Notes under the pieces: model-generated
What the model saw: only the letters and a program-made list of their open reading frames with translations
What the model was told of the DNA's origin: nothing
Database searches by the model: none
In this document: positions 1 through 12,889 of the stretch, piece by piece
Layout: every line of letters starts with the position of its first letter
How positions within the stretch are numbered: position 1 is the stretch's first letter
Assembly: GCF_032854445.1 (NCBI RefSeq)
Contig: NC_088300.1
Coordinates: forward strand, 15,903,191 to 15,967,190
Reading direction: 5' to 3'
Length of the DNA: 64,000 nucleotides
Source: Liolophura sinensis
Lineage: Eukaryota; Mollusca; Polyplacophora; Chitonida; Chitonidae
Translations under genes and position numbers: made by a program

Positions 1-238
1 CTTAACATTCCTTTGTGCCAGTGGCCCCTGTATAAGAGGCGAATGTTTTGTGTGCAATCCATACAGAAGGCAGTCAGTGTTTACTGAGAGAATGCATATG
101 TTGTTACATTTGTAACTTGTTAACTGTTGAGCTACCACACTGGACACCATGTCTGTATCATGAGACAGACGAGAGTGCGTGCAATCATGTATGAGGTGAG
201 TATAGGCAACAATAACACTTTATCTGTTTGTATGACAG

Positions 239-761
239 GTGCAGGGGATGGGAACCGCCCTAAAGATCCTCTTCTCTGGGAACAGTGTCGGTCCAAACTC
301 AATTGTCTCACCGCTTCACAAGGAATCCTTCCAATTGAGGAGGACAGAGATTGTCTCGTTGTTTAATGCCTTTGGCAGGTGAGAATTTCATACTGCTGCA
401 GAACTACTTGTGTATCTACGCTCTCTATTAGATATGTATTCATTAGGCTTTCTGCCAATGTAAGAGGTGTCGGCCGTTTTTTTTTTGTTTACAAAATTTA
501 GTGATAACATGATTTGCATTTTATTTATGTTAATTTAAATTTCAGCAGTTTATTACATATAAAGGTAATATTTTTAGTAGCATTATACTTATACGTGATC
601 TGCTTGAAATGAGAATATAATTTTTGTGGTAACTGAGCTTAATGAAAAATTTGCTTATTTTTTCTTTTGTAAGCTCTGTTAAATCAGTAATATTGCTCTT
701 GTTTTACAGGTTATCCAGTAGCATCAAGAACTTAAAACATTTCAGGACATTGCTGCAGTAA
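239..761 (+). CDS. ERO1: ERO1-like ER oxidoreductin, last two coding exons (partial)
   Basis: ERO1 is the FAD-dependent thiol oxidase of the ER lumen that re-oxidises protein disulfide isomerase. Only the C-terminal end is here, in two exons: 239-378 (acceptor AG at 237-238, donor GT at 379-380) and 710-761 (acceptor AG at 708-709). They join in frame at a split Arg codon. The first exon reads VQGMGTALKILFSGNS, then a variable stretch, then RRTEIVSLFNAFG. The second reads RLSSSIKNLKHFRTLLQ and stops at TAA 759-761. The pattern GTALKILFS, EIV-LFNAFGR and a short helical tail matches the end of animal ERO1 proteins as I know them. No upstream exon was recognised in 1-236, so the rest lies left of the window. 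The TGA visible at 379 in the first exon's frame is inside the intron and is not the stop. Confidence 0.93.
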
Positions 762-3700
762 CACATACTCATATACATTTTCTTTATGATTTGTTATGCA
801 AGAGAGTGTTGTCATAGGTATCAGAGAAAGCAGAAGTTTTCATGGGCTGAGATCTACATGTCTGTTAAAGTCAACTGTGTTAACACTCCACACCTAATAC
901 TGCTGGGAAACTCTTTTCAACAAGCATAAATGTTTCTTCATCTGATTTACAAGTGAAAGCAGATGTCTCCCTGTTAATCTAATGTTTACCAAATGCTGAG
1001 AACGTAACCAGAGTGTAGTAATACTGTTGTTCTTTTGATAATTCTTTGACTGATATTCTCATAACTTATGTAGTCTCCACAGCTGAAGTCTGCAATCATT
1101 AACAAATTTTTATAATTCAAAGCCGATAGAAGAAAGTGTGAATGTATGCTCAGTAGACTAGCAGTTTAACTGTTTGTGTGACAGGTGCTATGTTGGAGGT
1201 CTATTGTCAACAATTTGTCTAACATTGTCTATTGTCAAACATTTCTGTGGATTTCAAACAACATTTTGACTCGGGAATGGATTGAAACTTGCAGAAGTGG
1301 TAATAAAGGTCCTACCTGTATTCTCTTTAATGTACGCCAGAAATGGGCATGTGTCGCCCTTTTTTAACGGCCAATTTCATTCTGAAGGGTCCTTGCGGAA
1401 TGGACCTACCAGGTTTTTTAATTCAGCAATCAAACATTGAGGCAGGTAAATGTCAGAAATTGTTGAAAATAGACCTTTACAGTTAATTTAATGGAACTAA
1501 GTGGAGTAGGTGATACTGAGGTGAAACTAAGTATACATTTATGTGAATACACATTCAGTAGTTAATACTGAAGCTCAGATGACAATATTTGAATATAAGT
1601 TCAGTGTTTGATACTGAGATGCAACTGACAATACATATATATGTGTGTGAACATGTGTTCAGTAATTGCTGAGATGCAGCTGAGAAAATGCCAATTACTC
1701 AAATAAGTTATTTGCTAAAATAGTTCAGTTGTTAGCACTAATATGTGATAGTGAATATGTGAACAGTTCACTAGTCAACAGTTATGAATGTGCGAAGAAC
1801 TTGTTAAGAATTATGAATCCTGATTTGTGTTTGTAGATAAGGTAAGAATTCAGTACTAGTAACTGAGCGGTGTGTGGCAGTATGTGAAGATTTCAGTAGC
1901 TGTTACTGAATTGTTATTGTTATGTGGTTGCTGTAGAGATATGACTTTTTTGGGGGCTGTACATAGTACATTTATGTGCATAAGTGGATACGCTAGTCAT
2001 CTAGCAGATATTCTTTTTGATACTTTCTAAGTAAGAGACTACTTATTTAGAAAATGTGTAATGTTAACAAACTTTGTCTTCTTGGGCAAGTAACTGTGAT
2101 CCCTACCTGAGACGACAAAGGTTTTAATGATATGAAATGAATATAAACCATGGCTGTTTTTGTGTATGTATTTGAAAATCTAAGTTGTAGATGTCATCTT
2201 GGCTAGGTCATTAAATTAGCTGTGATTGAAATAAAATCATTCTCTCTGGGGTGATTGGCTGTGCATAAGGGTAATGATGCCCTTTGGTGTGGGTGGGAGA
2301 GAAGCTACGAATATGCTGGCCAAGGTCTTAGCAATGTGTAGAAAATACTTAACTTCATATTCTCTACATATACACAGCTTAATATTGATAAATTGTTACT
2401 TAATTGTGATTTGCTGAGAGAACACCAGTCCAGTGACCTTGTCTTTGCAATGTCTTCAGGGTCAGACCTTTTGTCATATTGAGCACTTTTCTCAGACCTT
2501 TAAACTTTTGTGACCAGAGCTTATTCTCTTGTATATGTTTTATGGGACCCAAAGGTAACAGGGTTGAAGGAATCTCAATTAGACACGTTAACTCATACTG
2601 TACATAGACATCTTTAACTTACATTACTTGTACATTGTCAGTTGCAGTTGTCATTTAGGATTCAAAGAGCACCAGTCCCATTTCAAAAAAAAGGTTACCA
2701 AAAAGGACAAAAATATATTCGGCATGAATTTGTGAAAGATTTTTTGTATTCATTATGTATTCATGTTAAAATTTTAGTGTTTAGCATGGAACTTAAATTC
2801 TGGGGTAAGAAAGCAATGTTTGTAATCACTTTTAAGTAATCAAGATTCACCTTGTCACGGAAGGCACTACTAGGCCTATAGTGCACACCCCAAACTTTGT
2901 TGATAAATGTAATTATGTTGAACCATATTAAAAATATATGCAGGTATTAAGTAAGTGTTTAAACTGTGAAAATGAGCTTTCCATTCTAGCTATCATACAA
3001 GGTTAAAAATCCATGACAGAAAATAGGACACAGAAATGAAATGGCTTGAGATGTTTTATTTCCTTGTGCATTTACTAAAGCTATAGTAAACTGGCTGTAG
3101 CAGAATGATCACTTAATACATTGTGAACAGGTTAGGCCAGTGGATTGTATTATCCAACCCAGAGATCTGTTTTAGCCATCAGAAGACACTGTGTGCAGGC
3201 TATTTTCACCACAGTCCTCCGGACAACAGCACTCATAGCTCAGCAGTTCCCTCTTTAAATTAAAACTGTTCCACTTTAAATGCATTGATTATGTTGTTTA
3301 AATAGCTGCCACTGATTACTTGTGCATTTTGTCAACTGCGCAAGATCTTGATTACCATGCTTATTCTTTATAATTTTAGAATGTTGAATGCTGTTCTCAT
3401 AATGCTCTCAATGGGTTCACATGCTCAACAGTGTGAATATAGTGAGTTTTCTTAAGAATCAGAGTGTGCTAAAATTGTATACTCTTATATCTAGAGGGTG
3501 TTTGGTTTCTAGTTATTTATTCGCAAATCAGTTGTTTTCATATCGTTTATACTATGCTCACACTTTCAATTAAATTTTGTTTGAAATTTTGATGTTTGCT
3601 GGTAATTGTTATTTTTATGCGCATATGTAAGTACACATGTTCCAATAGCAGTGATAGATTACACTTGTACACCCAGAATGTATTCAGGTTTAGAAAAAAA

Positions 3701-5690
3701 GTGTTCCTTGTTGTGGAAGATTTTAAAAATTTCAGATTAATATGTAATAGTAGAAGTTCCTGTGTTTGAAATCAATTGTCTCTAAAGTATTGTTACCCTG
3801 TTTAATTTAAGTTTAATTCCAGCAAATGAAAACTGTTCAGTCAATGTTTCATCCTTCGTAGAGTAAAATGGCATTTAAACAAGAATTTGCACTGCTTAAT
3901 AATTGTAGTGCAGCATTTTCTTGGGCAGTTATTTAAGATGGTCTGTGCCTTTGTTATTTTACTTGAGGCTCAACGATGAAGATTAAAATGCTGGTTATCT
4001 ACAATGTGACAATCCTGATGAAGTCTGTAATGAAGGTTATCTACAGTGTGACAATCCTGATGAAGTCTGTAATGAATATTGTATGTTGTTATCTTGTAAA
4101 ATGTCTCAAGCTCACAAATGTTTACAGCCTCACACACTTTGTTAGAGAATAGAAAAGATTCAATGCAAAGAAACTTGTGAAAATGTGTGAAGTTATGGTG
4201 ACCTGGACAAGATTTCACACCAGAACATACTGTCTTTAACATAAGTTGTATTTAGCATCACAAATCAAATTTTATTGACATATTTTATATTTACAAAAAT
4301 TTATGTGTTTTTAAGTGTTGTGACATAGATGTCTTTCTAACAACAAAACAGAAAAAAATATCATGAAATATTTCCGTGGTTTTGAAATGTCTGGTGGTGT
4401 TATCAAAGTGAAATGACTTAAAAATATGACTGCAAAGTACTAATTTTTTTTTTTTGTCAGTTTTACCTGTGTGTTGCTTTGTGGGTACCAGTGTACAAAT
4501 ATTATTTCAAAATACTGGATTGACATGTACCAATAGGAAGCATTCCATTGTGTTTTACATGACATGAGACTAACATGTAATTTATGAATTCCATACTTGG
4601 TATGAATTTTCTTCTTACATTTGACCACTTGTGTGTATAAAAGGTCAGTGATGTAATATCTGCGGGATTGACCAAAGTTACCTGACCATGCTGTTTTATT
4701 TATGAAATGTGACTCCGATGTTCTGTTGAAATTTGCTTTGACAAAAATCCTTACATGATCAGCTAAGGCATTTAGTCAGTACAAGTCAATGAAGCACTAA
4801 AATATGCATGTTTATGCCTTGTGAGGTGTTACAAAGGTCAGAGCTTTGGTGTAACAGATCTGCGTGATGACCAGGTGTCTCATCTCTTCTTCCCACCTCG
4901 TCAGTTAATCACTGATCGTCACCACACCTGAGCTTTCTTGTTTATCTCAGACTTATCTGTTAACAGCCGCTGTTAAGATGTATATTTTTGCACCTGAATT
5001 TGTACAGAAGCTGACTGTTGTACATGGTAGTGTTGCTAAAGTTTGCCACAGCATCTGTTCTTATGCCATTTCTGTGTTTTCGTGACATCTAAGAATTGCC
5101 TTTTAATAAATGTTATTTAATATCAGAACATGACTGTGTGATGAGTGTCTTCCTTGGAAGAGAGTATGTGTCATTGTTGGTTTCTGTAGGTTTTCCGAAG
5201 GATGGAATGTGTCAGGATGGCATGTTGCTAAAATATCTGGCAACAAAGGCGAAAATCTCTCCCTACAAAAAAAAAATCAATGCCATTGGGCCTGATTGAT
5301 CAGCATGTCCCGCCTGCTAAAGCTGTTAATACCTCTGTACACAACCTCTTTTGCTTTATGAGCTCAACTACACAGAAACCATGATTTATCGTTGAAGAGA
5401 ACAAGAGTGCACAGCTAAAAGGGTCGATTGGTTTTGTATGGGAAATTTTCACCATTGTGTTGTCTACAATTTCATGTCAATATTTTAAGAGAAGTCTTGT
5501 TTTACAAAGCTGTTGCAACACTGCAGTGTGTTCTTATATTTCCTATATTTTTATGAAAAACCTCCTATATTCTTGCTGAGAGACGCTCTGAGAGCTCAAC
5601 ACTGGGTCAAACAAGGTTTACCATCGTGACATATGTCTTCATCTATTTGTTGATATGGTCGTTACGCCAGGTGCGTCACAAGAACTGGTT
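762..5690. other. ERO1 3' UTR and intergenic DNA, no gene recognised
   Basis: The stretch is AT-rich with no exon-like open frame that has matching splice sites or a recognisable protein. It starts with the ERO1 3' UTR. An AATAAA sits at about 2229-2234 and could be a polyadenylation signal, but others occur and I cannot choose. A degenerate repeat of about 60 bp containing variants of AATACTGA plus CAGATG lies at about 1505-1690. Two direct copies of a 42-bp unit lie at about 3992-4076. Confidence 0.6.
3992..4076. repeat. two-copy 42-bp direct repeat
   Basis: The motif GGTTATCTACA-TGTGACAATCC followed by TGATGAAGTCTGTAATGAA occurs twice back to back, with a single mismatch in the core. No function is evident. 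Confidence 0.8.
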
Positions 5691-5699
5691 TTGGTATGC

Positions 5700-6345
5700 T
5701 CTCCAGACACATCAATCAGTAACCAGTCAAGCATGTTGGGCTTCATGTATAGGTAAATCAGTCACTGAGAGTTCAGTGTTCCAAAGTCTTGGAATATCAA
5801 CCAGTAACCAATCAACAGTGCTGAGCAATAGGTCAGCCAGTCAGTGGGTCTTCAGTATGCCAAAACGCAGACTTATCAACCAGTAAACCAGTCAGTAATG
5901 TTGAGCTTTGGGTCAGCCGCTCAATGTAATATCAGTAGGTGAAGCCCCAGACATATTAGTGAGTACCCAGTCAATAATGTTGAGCTACAGGGATTTCAGT
6001 ATGCCATAACCCAGACATCTACCAGTAACCAGTCAAAGATGTTGAGCTATAGGTCAGTCACTCACTGTGATTTCAGTATGCCATAACCCAGACATCAACC
6101 AGTAACCAAAGATGTTGAGCTCTAGGTCAGCCGCTCACTGCAATTTCAGTATGCCATAACCCAGACATCAACCAGTAACCAGTCAAAGATGTTGAGCTAT
6201 AGGTCAGTCGTTCACTGTGATTTCAGTATGCCATAACCCAGTAAACAGTGAAAGATGTTGAGCTATGGGTCAGCCGCTCAGTGTGATTTTAGTATGCCAT
6301 TACCCAGTAAACAGTGAAAGATGTTTAGCTATAAATCAGTCACTC
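5700..6345. repeat. degenerate 70-85 bp tandem array, about eight copies
   Basis: Units share TTTCAGTATGCCATAACCC, ACATCAACCAGTAACCAGT, and AAAGATGTTGAGCTATAGGT followed by CAGTCACTCACTG. Length and sequence vary between copies, so this looks like an older array. It lies between ERO1 and GPR137, and the short open frame across its left end is made of repeat sequence. Confidence 0.85.
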
Positions 6346-7277
6346 ACTAAGAAAATTTCCTTAGTTACATGACTGTAAGATTTTCTTTGCAGAAGTCTGT
6401 TAATGATTAACATCGATGTATTCTGTGAAGTTTTACGCCCAAAAAATTGTGAAAAACTGTCTAGAGGTTGTCTGTAACATGCTACTGGCCACTAACAAAC
6501 TTGTATTAGACTTATAACATTCCATTGCCATTTACCTGCTGAAGATGAAGTGAAAGGTAGATGATGTTTGGAGAGTTTTACCAAATATATACCTGTAGTA
6601 GAAACTGGCAAACTTACTACATCATGTAATTGGAGCCAAACATTATTTGGCTAATCTAGAGCATACATTGATCTTGAGGCATCCGGGTCATACTTTCCAG
6701 ACATCATGAAATACACATCTCTCATGGAATAAATGATTATGGTTTAACACCACGTAGGCAATGTTTTGCTCATATTGTGGCGATTGTCCGACGGAAGGTA
6801 CACACTATACAGTATTGAACATCTGCACGGCATGGCCTTGATGGGCCATTCTGGCTTTTCGAATGGCTGTTTAACGCTGAGTTACATGTTCATTGATGTC
6901 ATATTCCTTAGAAGCCCACTGGGACATACTATCCATGAATGTTCTACCACTTGGTCCTGCTGGTCCTGCGTTCCCCAGAAGTTCATCGACGACGCCATGT
7001 CCAAAAATGTTAGACCATCGATGGAAAATATGCACAAAATAGGGGAGTTATAAAATATTCCTCCAACATATATATACATATTTATTGATTTATTTTGCAT
7101 TATTTTGGCATACAGCATAATTTTCTTTATTTACCTTAAAATCATCATCATTTTTTGAGTTCCGATTTGTTCAGATTTTTTTGACCATTAACCTTCAAAA
7201 TTAGTGCTCAACTCAAGATGTCTGCAGAAATAATGTCGCAAGTTAAGACTAAGTCTGACACAACTATATATATATAT
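6346..7277. other. intergenic DNA, nothing recognised
   Basis: Open frames on both strands at about 6766-7118 overlap each other and have no recognisable protein, no codon-level signal I can defend and no splice context. I see no gene here. Confidence 0.5.
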
Positions 7278-7343
7278 TTTGCTAATCTGACCCGGTTATC
7301 ATATATATATATATATATATGATAACCGGGTCAGATTAGCAAA
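7278..7343. repeat. 66-bp perfect palindrome with (AT)10 centre
   Basis: Left arm 7278-7300 (TTTGCTAATCTGACCCGG then TTATC) is the exact reverse complement of right arm 7321-7343. The 20-bp spacer is alternating AT and is itself self-complementary, so the whole 66 bp can extrude as a cruciform or fold as one hairpin. TA-rich sequence flanks both sides. It may be the remnant of a short terminal-inverted-repeat element or an AT-rich fragile palindrome. Confidence 0.9.
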
Positions 7344-8396
7344 TACACTGGCTGATAATAATGTAGAACATAACCACTGAAACTTGTTGAAAGGTTTTAT
7401 TTGTAGATATTTGTAGACAGATTCATACAGAGCACATATCTGATTCCAATAATCACTGGGAATGTTCTAAAACACATGACCAAAACAAGCCAGATAAAAC
7501 AGGGGTCCTGAAAACAATAATTATAAATCTTGGAATTTGATAAGCAACAAACCATTCAGACCCTGTCAGGTCTCGTTTTGGGAGCATTTTACAGTTACAG
7601 TGACTAGCAATAGTGAAAAGCCATACAATATTACATGAGTTAAAAACAAAAGCTTTGCTTTGTACAAGCATTACAACATGCGCTTAATATACTCAAGTAT
7701 AATGTATATGTACACAGTCTGATCCAAGATATACATGTGATTGAGAAGATAATGTACCTGTACTAGAATAGTGTTTATATGGCATTTTCTACTATGAACT
7801 TTTCTTTATTGTCTTTTTCTCTCTGTACTTCCCTAGCTTTTTACATGCAAAGCAAGCCATACATAAGAAGTAAGAGGATAAATGATTTATTCAAAATGGA
7901 ATTTTAGGAACTTCAGTGAGTTAAGCGATAGAAACTTCTCACTTTGGACCTTTTTTTCCAGTTCCATAAAACTTTACTAACACATTTAAAGCCTGTTGTG
8001 TAATGGGGAACTTGTAAAACTCCTTCCTGCTTGTATCAAGAAGATCCAAAGCTATAATCTCACTGGTTCTTTCCTTTATTATGTCACAATTATCGGTGTA
8101 TGCATTCTCACAAGACATATATGAAGTACACACACACTGCAACGTCACAGAAGGAAACAGAGTCTTTTGAACCTTTTGTGTGACTCATCTTCAAGTCTCC
8201 CATTGAAAGACATCAGCTATATATGTAATGAAATTATGCAACATAAATCAAGGAAAGAATGAAAAAATTCTGATCACTATTCCAAAAAAAAAAAAAAAAA
8301 CAGTTGGGTGAGGACTATTTTATTTATTTATGTTCTGTTTTTGGGTTTTTTTTTAATGTTTTCAAGGCATGCAACTGTTGACGTTAAAACAAAAGA
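7344..8396. other. intergenic or GPR137 distal 3' UTR, no gene seen
   Basis: AT-rich sequence without recognisable exons. An A-run lies at about 8283-8300 and a T-run at about 8346-8354. Several TTTATT words, which read as AATAAA on the minus strand, could be polyadenylation signals of the minus-strand GPR137 transcript, but none stands out. Confidence 0.45.
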
Positions 8397-9081
8397 AGTT
8401 CATGAAAACGTTACTACTTGTGTGCAAGAGAAGTCCAGAACATGATAGGGCAGGTCTGTGCTAGAGGCTGGAGGTTCATGAAAACGTTACTACTTGTGTG
8501 CAAGAGAAGTCCAGAACATGATAGGGCAGGTCTGTGCTAGAGGCTGGAGGTTCATGAAAACGTTACTACTTGTGTGCAAGAGAAGTCCAGAACATGATAG
8601 GGCATGTCTGTGCTAGAGGCTGGAGGTTCATGAAAACGTTACTACTTGTGTGCAAGAGAAGTCCAGAACATGATAGGGCATGTCTGTGCTAGAGGCTGGA
8701 GGTTCATGAAAACGTTACTACTTGTGTGCAAGAGAAGTCCAGAACATGATAGGGCATGTCTGTGCTAGAGGCTGGAGGTTCATGAAAACGTTACTACTTG
8801 TGTGCAAGAGAAGTCCAGAACATGATAGGGCATGTCTGTGCTAGAGGCTGGAGGTTCATGAAAACGTTACTACTTGTGTGCAAGAGAAGTCCAGAACATG
8901 ATAGGGCATGTCTGTGCTAGAGGCTGGAGGTTCATGAAAACGTTACTACTTGTGTGCAAGAGAAGTCCAGAACATGATAGGGCATGTCTGTGCTAGAGGC
9001 TGGAGGTTCATGAAAACGTTACTACTTGTGTGCAAGAGAAGTCCAGAACATGATAGGGCATGTCTGTGCTAGAGGCTGGAG
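8397..9081. repeat. 76-bp tandem array, nine near-identical copies
   Basis: Copies begin near 8399, 8475, 8551, 8627, 8703, 8779, 8855, 8931 and 9007, exactly 76 bp apart. Each contains TTCATGAAAACGTTACTACT and GAAGTCCAGAACATGATAGG. The first two copies carry GGGCAGGTCTG and the last seven GGGCATGTCTG; otherwise I see essentially no divergence, which points to recent expansion. No open frame of interest crosses it. Confidence 0.96.
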
Positions 9082-12000
9082 AAAAATCCTTTGAAATGTA
9101 ACTGACACACACATTAACACAGACAAAAACCTATTCCGCACTATGCCATAACATGGCTTGAGTTGCTTTTATGTCTATCTACATGGCATAATAACCCCTA
9201 CACAATTATCCAGGTTGGTTATTTCAAGGCGCTTCATGATTCAGACACTAAACCTGGCTAAAACTTTGCTTAAATAAATGGCCTCCATTACACAGAGTTA
9301 AGCAAACACCATTTTAACAGTGCTATATAATTTTAAGTATCTGGGATAAAAGTCAAAGTTCATTTGTTCTGTTTATGGTGATTTTAGATACACAAGTATA
9401 ATTCATCATTCATGTTTGCAGTCTTAATTGCAATGATTTTAAGACAGCCATTAAAATCCCATGATCTAAACTGTTGATGCACAACAAGAGAAAGAGAAAC
9501 TGCAGGGTTTCCAGTGATAAAAGGATGGATTTCCTCACAAGATAATCCATGGGCTAAACATATATATCTATTTACACATAAATATACAATATTATGTACA
9601 TAGTATTATTTTTATGTCAGTAAAGAAGTGTGCCACTTATACATGGAGAAGATCTTTTGAAAACAAACAAAGCCCTTTTCAATACCAAACACTGCATCTT
9701 TTGTGGCCCTAGAAATGGCTCACTGTACTTTTAGAGGCCAGGGGTGTTGTTTAATATACCTTTGTTTTCATTGTGTCATACACTCTAACATTGGCAGCCC
9801 TGGATGTAACCTACTGTACATTTTGTTACCATGGGTGTCACATAGTGTATCTCTTGTTGCCATAGGTGTTGCACATTGTGTCTTTTGTTGCCTTGGATGT
9901 GGTACACTGTAGTATCTGTTGTCATGGGTGTGGCACATTGTATTCCGGTTGTTGCCCTGGATGTTCCTGTTCAGCAACCTGTACAGCAAAGACACCATAT
10001 ATATTTTTTGGAACAATGTCTCCAAAATTCATTAATTTGGTCAATAAATCTTTCAAGTCAGAAGATGTTCTTAATGAAAGCCTGACATAAACATTTACAC
10101 TATATCTATCTGCATATGGTTACAGAAAAAGACAATGTTTTGGTAAAGAATTCTGCTTACCTGTGGATAAAAATACACACAGTAATTTGTTTGAACTACA
10201 GTGAACAAGGTCATGTAATATATACAGAAATATGATAATCTAATAAAATTAATTCAACCCGATATACTTTCACTGTACAATACTGCTTCAATTTGGTAAT
10301 AAATAAAATCTATATTGGTTCAGAAAAAGAAGTTCTCAAAACATCCTACTATTAATAACAATACGTAATATTTATCACTATCAAAAAGCCATTGTTCAGT
10401 AGCAAAACAAGTAATATACTGGAATATTGGGTCCTGGATAATCATGTAGCTATTTTTAGCTATTGTAGATTTCCCCCATTGGTGGCACTAAAAGAGGGTT
10501 GGCAGAGTGTGTGACTGGCTTACTGTACTTCTTATCCCCCGGTTTTTTTTTTTTGGTCAGCATCCATTTTTCTTAGGCAGCCCCTAAAAATAATAATTGA
10601 GAGCCCAATGCCTCACCCCCACCTCACGACACCCTCACACTGGAAATGGTTCTACTGTTCTTGAACATGGCTGATACATTAAGATTACATAAACACTGTA
10701 CGAAATCAAACACAAAAAATCTTAGTAACAATATACACACATTGTATGTAGATAGTTTAGTGACTTCTAACAGAGATCACCACAGAGCTAATATCGCTTT
10801 TAAGAGCCTCTTCTAAGAGATGATAATTCTTGCACTTCCCTTATTGTAAATGTACTTATTGTATTATATACCTCTAACCATAGAGTAATTTTTTTAAGTT
10901 ACATATATCTATGCATGGAAAACAATTAACCAGGACTGATGCAGTCAGGTTCAAAAGAGACAGGACACTGTCGATAGCATGATAATTTGTCTAAACATGC
11001 CTCTTATACAATACATACAGGTCACATTCCCTGGATATGGCGTACCAAACACATCTATAACACCAGTAATATAACAGAGCTGTTCTCAATATTAGAGAGC
11101 AGGTACGTACATAAATATAATCCAAGATGTTTGCAATACACTAGTAAATAAGATGCTGAACAAAGGTATTATGCCAGCTTTACAGTTATACAGCACCAGC
11201 ACAGGCAACTGTTTATTATTTGTATTTCAGCACATGTCCAACTGCCCCCTTGGGAAGGCACAATTACACACAAAATTAAACTGGAGAAGATTCCACAAAC
11301 CCACTTCTGACTTAAGTCAAAATGTAAGACCTCTTCACAATGCTGAATATTTGGTACTGGAAGTTTAAATTTTGGCCAGTTTGTCTTCAGATAAAATTCA
11401 GGAGGTGCTCAAAATTTTTCTCTCTATAACCCAAAAATGAGCTACAAAATCATATTTTAAATTTTGACAAGTCAGAAATGGCTTTGTGGAATTGGCCCCT
11501 GATGCCTTTAAATAGACCTGCCGGCTCCCTCAAGGACATACAGGCCAATGAGGTGACATATCACTACAGTAGTACAGCCAGGCAAGACATACTATTCTAA
11601 ACAAAATAAAATAGCAAAGCATGGATTGCATGTCACCAGCAAAACAAACCTGCTTAAGTGGTTTATTGTGTCAGTATGTTTGTAATGTGTCAACATGTTG
11701 GTAATGTCTGAAAGCAATTACAGAACAGGCATAACTTGTAGGTTTTGACAACATCCTTGACTGGTCTATGTTTGGTCCATAGTGCTTCACACACCACATG
11801 CAAAACCCACTTTAAAGTGATGAGGTTTTCACGATCTCACCACTCCTGACAATTGGAATGTTACAACGTGGCAGTTTCCAGTTGGAACTCTTTTGTCATT
11901 AAAGATAAAGCTGTCCAACTGTGTAATGTGACTTAGGCAAACATTGTTGACATTAATTTACCCATCACCGGTGTATCTGCATTCCACTGTTGAAGAACTT

Positions 12001-12889
12001 CAAGTTCATAAATATGCAGCGTTTTTTCCATCATTCATCTTCTCAAAAATAATTTTTGTGAAACTTTTTTCAGATGATGTTATAGTATATGGTGATTATT
12101 TCACTAACACGACACAGTAGGACATTTTTTACCTTCAACAACAAAAGAGCTTAACCTCAAACTCCCCTATTTATCAACATAAACAATGTAAGATGGCGAC
12201 ACAAAAAACAAGCAGAAAAGAAAATGTTGACCCGTATGCAAGTTCAAAATAGCTGAGAGATTTGAGATTTGGACTTGTTGAAAGCTCTGGGTCAAAGGCT
12301 ACTCCAATAATAATGCCGATGCTATAGAGAAGAACAAATCTAAAAACCAGATTTGTTCAGGTAAGGTTATGACTATCCCATCAGGAGGTTTGTCTGGTAT
12401 CTGGATAAGTTGGTGGTTTTATTGTGTCCCTCACCCAAAACCTAATGGCATTAATGTAATCAGCAAAAAATTCTCCAGTACAACATAAAGCACCAATCAA
12501 ATAAATCCATACATATAAATAAATCACGCTGTGACAAGATTACCATTACAGGATAACAACAAACACTATGTGATCTTCCTATGAGCGAATGGTGTCACCT
12601 GCCAAAGTACAAGTATTACAATGGTGGCGATTGCTTTTGAGAGCAAAACATTAATGGTAGACAATGAAACCAAATGTTGATCACATGGGTTCAAAAGACG
12701 TCAGACACAGCTTGCAGATATTTTAGTTGATAAAACAAAGGCTCAAATTTAGGAGAATAAGTTCCTAATTGTAAACATAAACCTCTGACTGTCACAATTC
12801 AAGCAGTCAAGCATAACAATATATCTTTCCTTAGACCCAAATTGCTGCAATGCTTCTTTTCATATGCCACTGAAAATCTGAGGTATTCC
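9082..12889. other. GPR137 3' UTR or intergenic DNA with a short ~32-bp repeat
   Basis: No coding exon was recognised. A degenerate repeat of 31-33 bp (TGTTGCCATAGGTGTTGCAC and relatives) lies at about 9740-9975 and creates overlapping open frames on both strands that I reject as coding. A SINE tail (AAAGCACCAATCAAATAAAT) lies at about 12485-12506. A T-run lies at about 10545-10555. Part of this stretch is probably transcribed as the 3' UTR of the minus-strand GPR137 gene. Confidence 0.5.
9740..9975. repeat. degenerate 31-33 bp minisatellite, about seven copies
   Basis: Units follow the pattern TTGTTGCC-TGG-TGT-GCACA-TGTATCT. Divergence between copies is substantial. Open frames seen on both strands across it are by-products of the repeat. 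Confidence 0.75.

Noticed and set aside
379-381. TGA as the ERO1 stop codon
   Set aside because: The bases CAG|GTGAGA form a donor, and the next exon at 710-761 supplies the conserved C-terminal helix and its own TAA.
6766-7118. Sense and antisense open frames of 80-95 codons
   Set aside because: They overlap each other, and neither translation is recognisable or spliced to anything.
9703-10090. Overlapping open frames on both strands
   Set aside because: They lie across a degenerate 32-bp repeat and have no recognisable protein.
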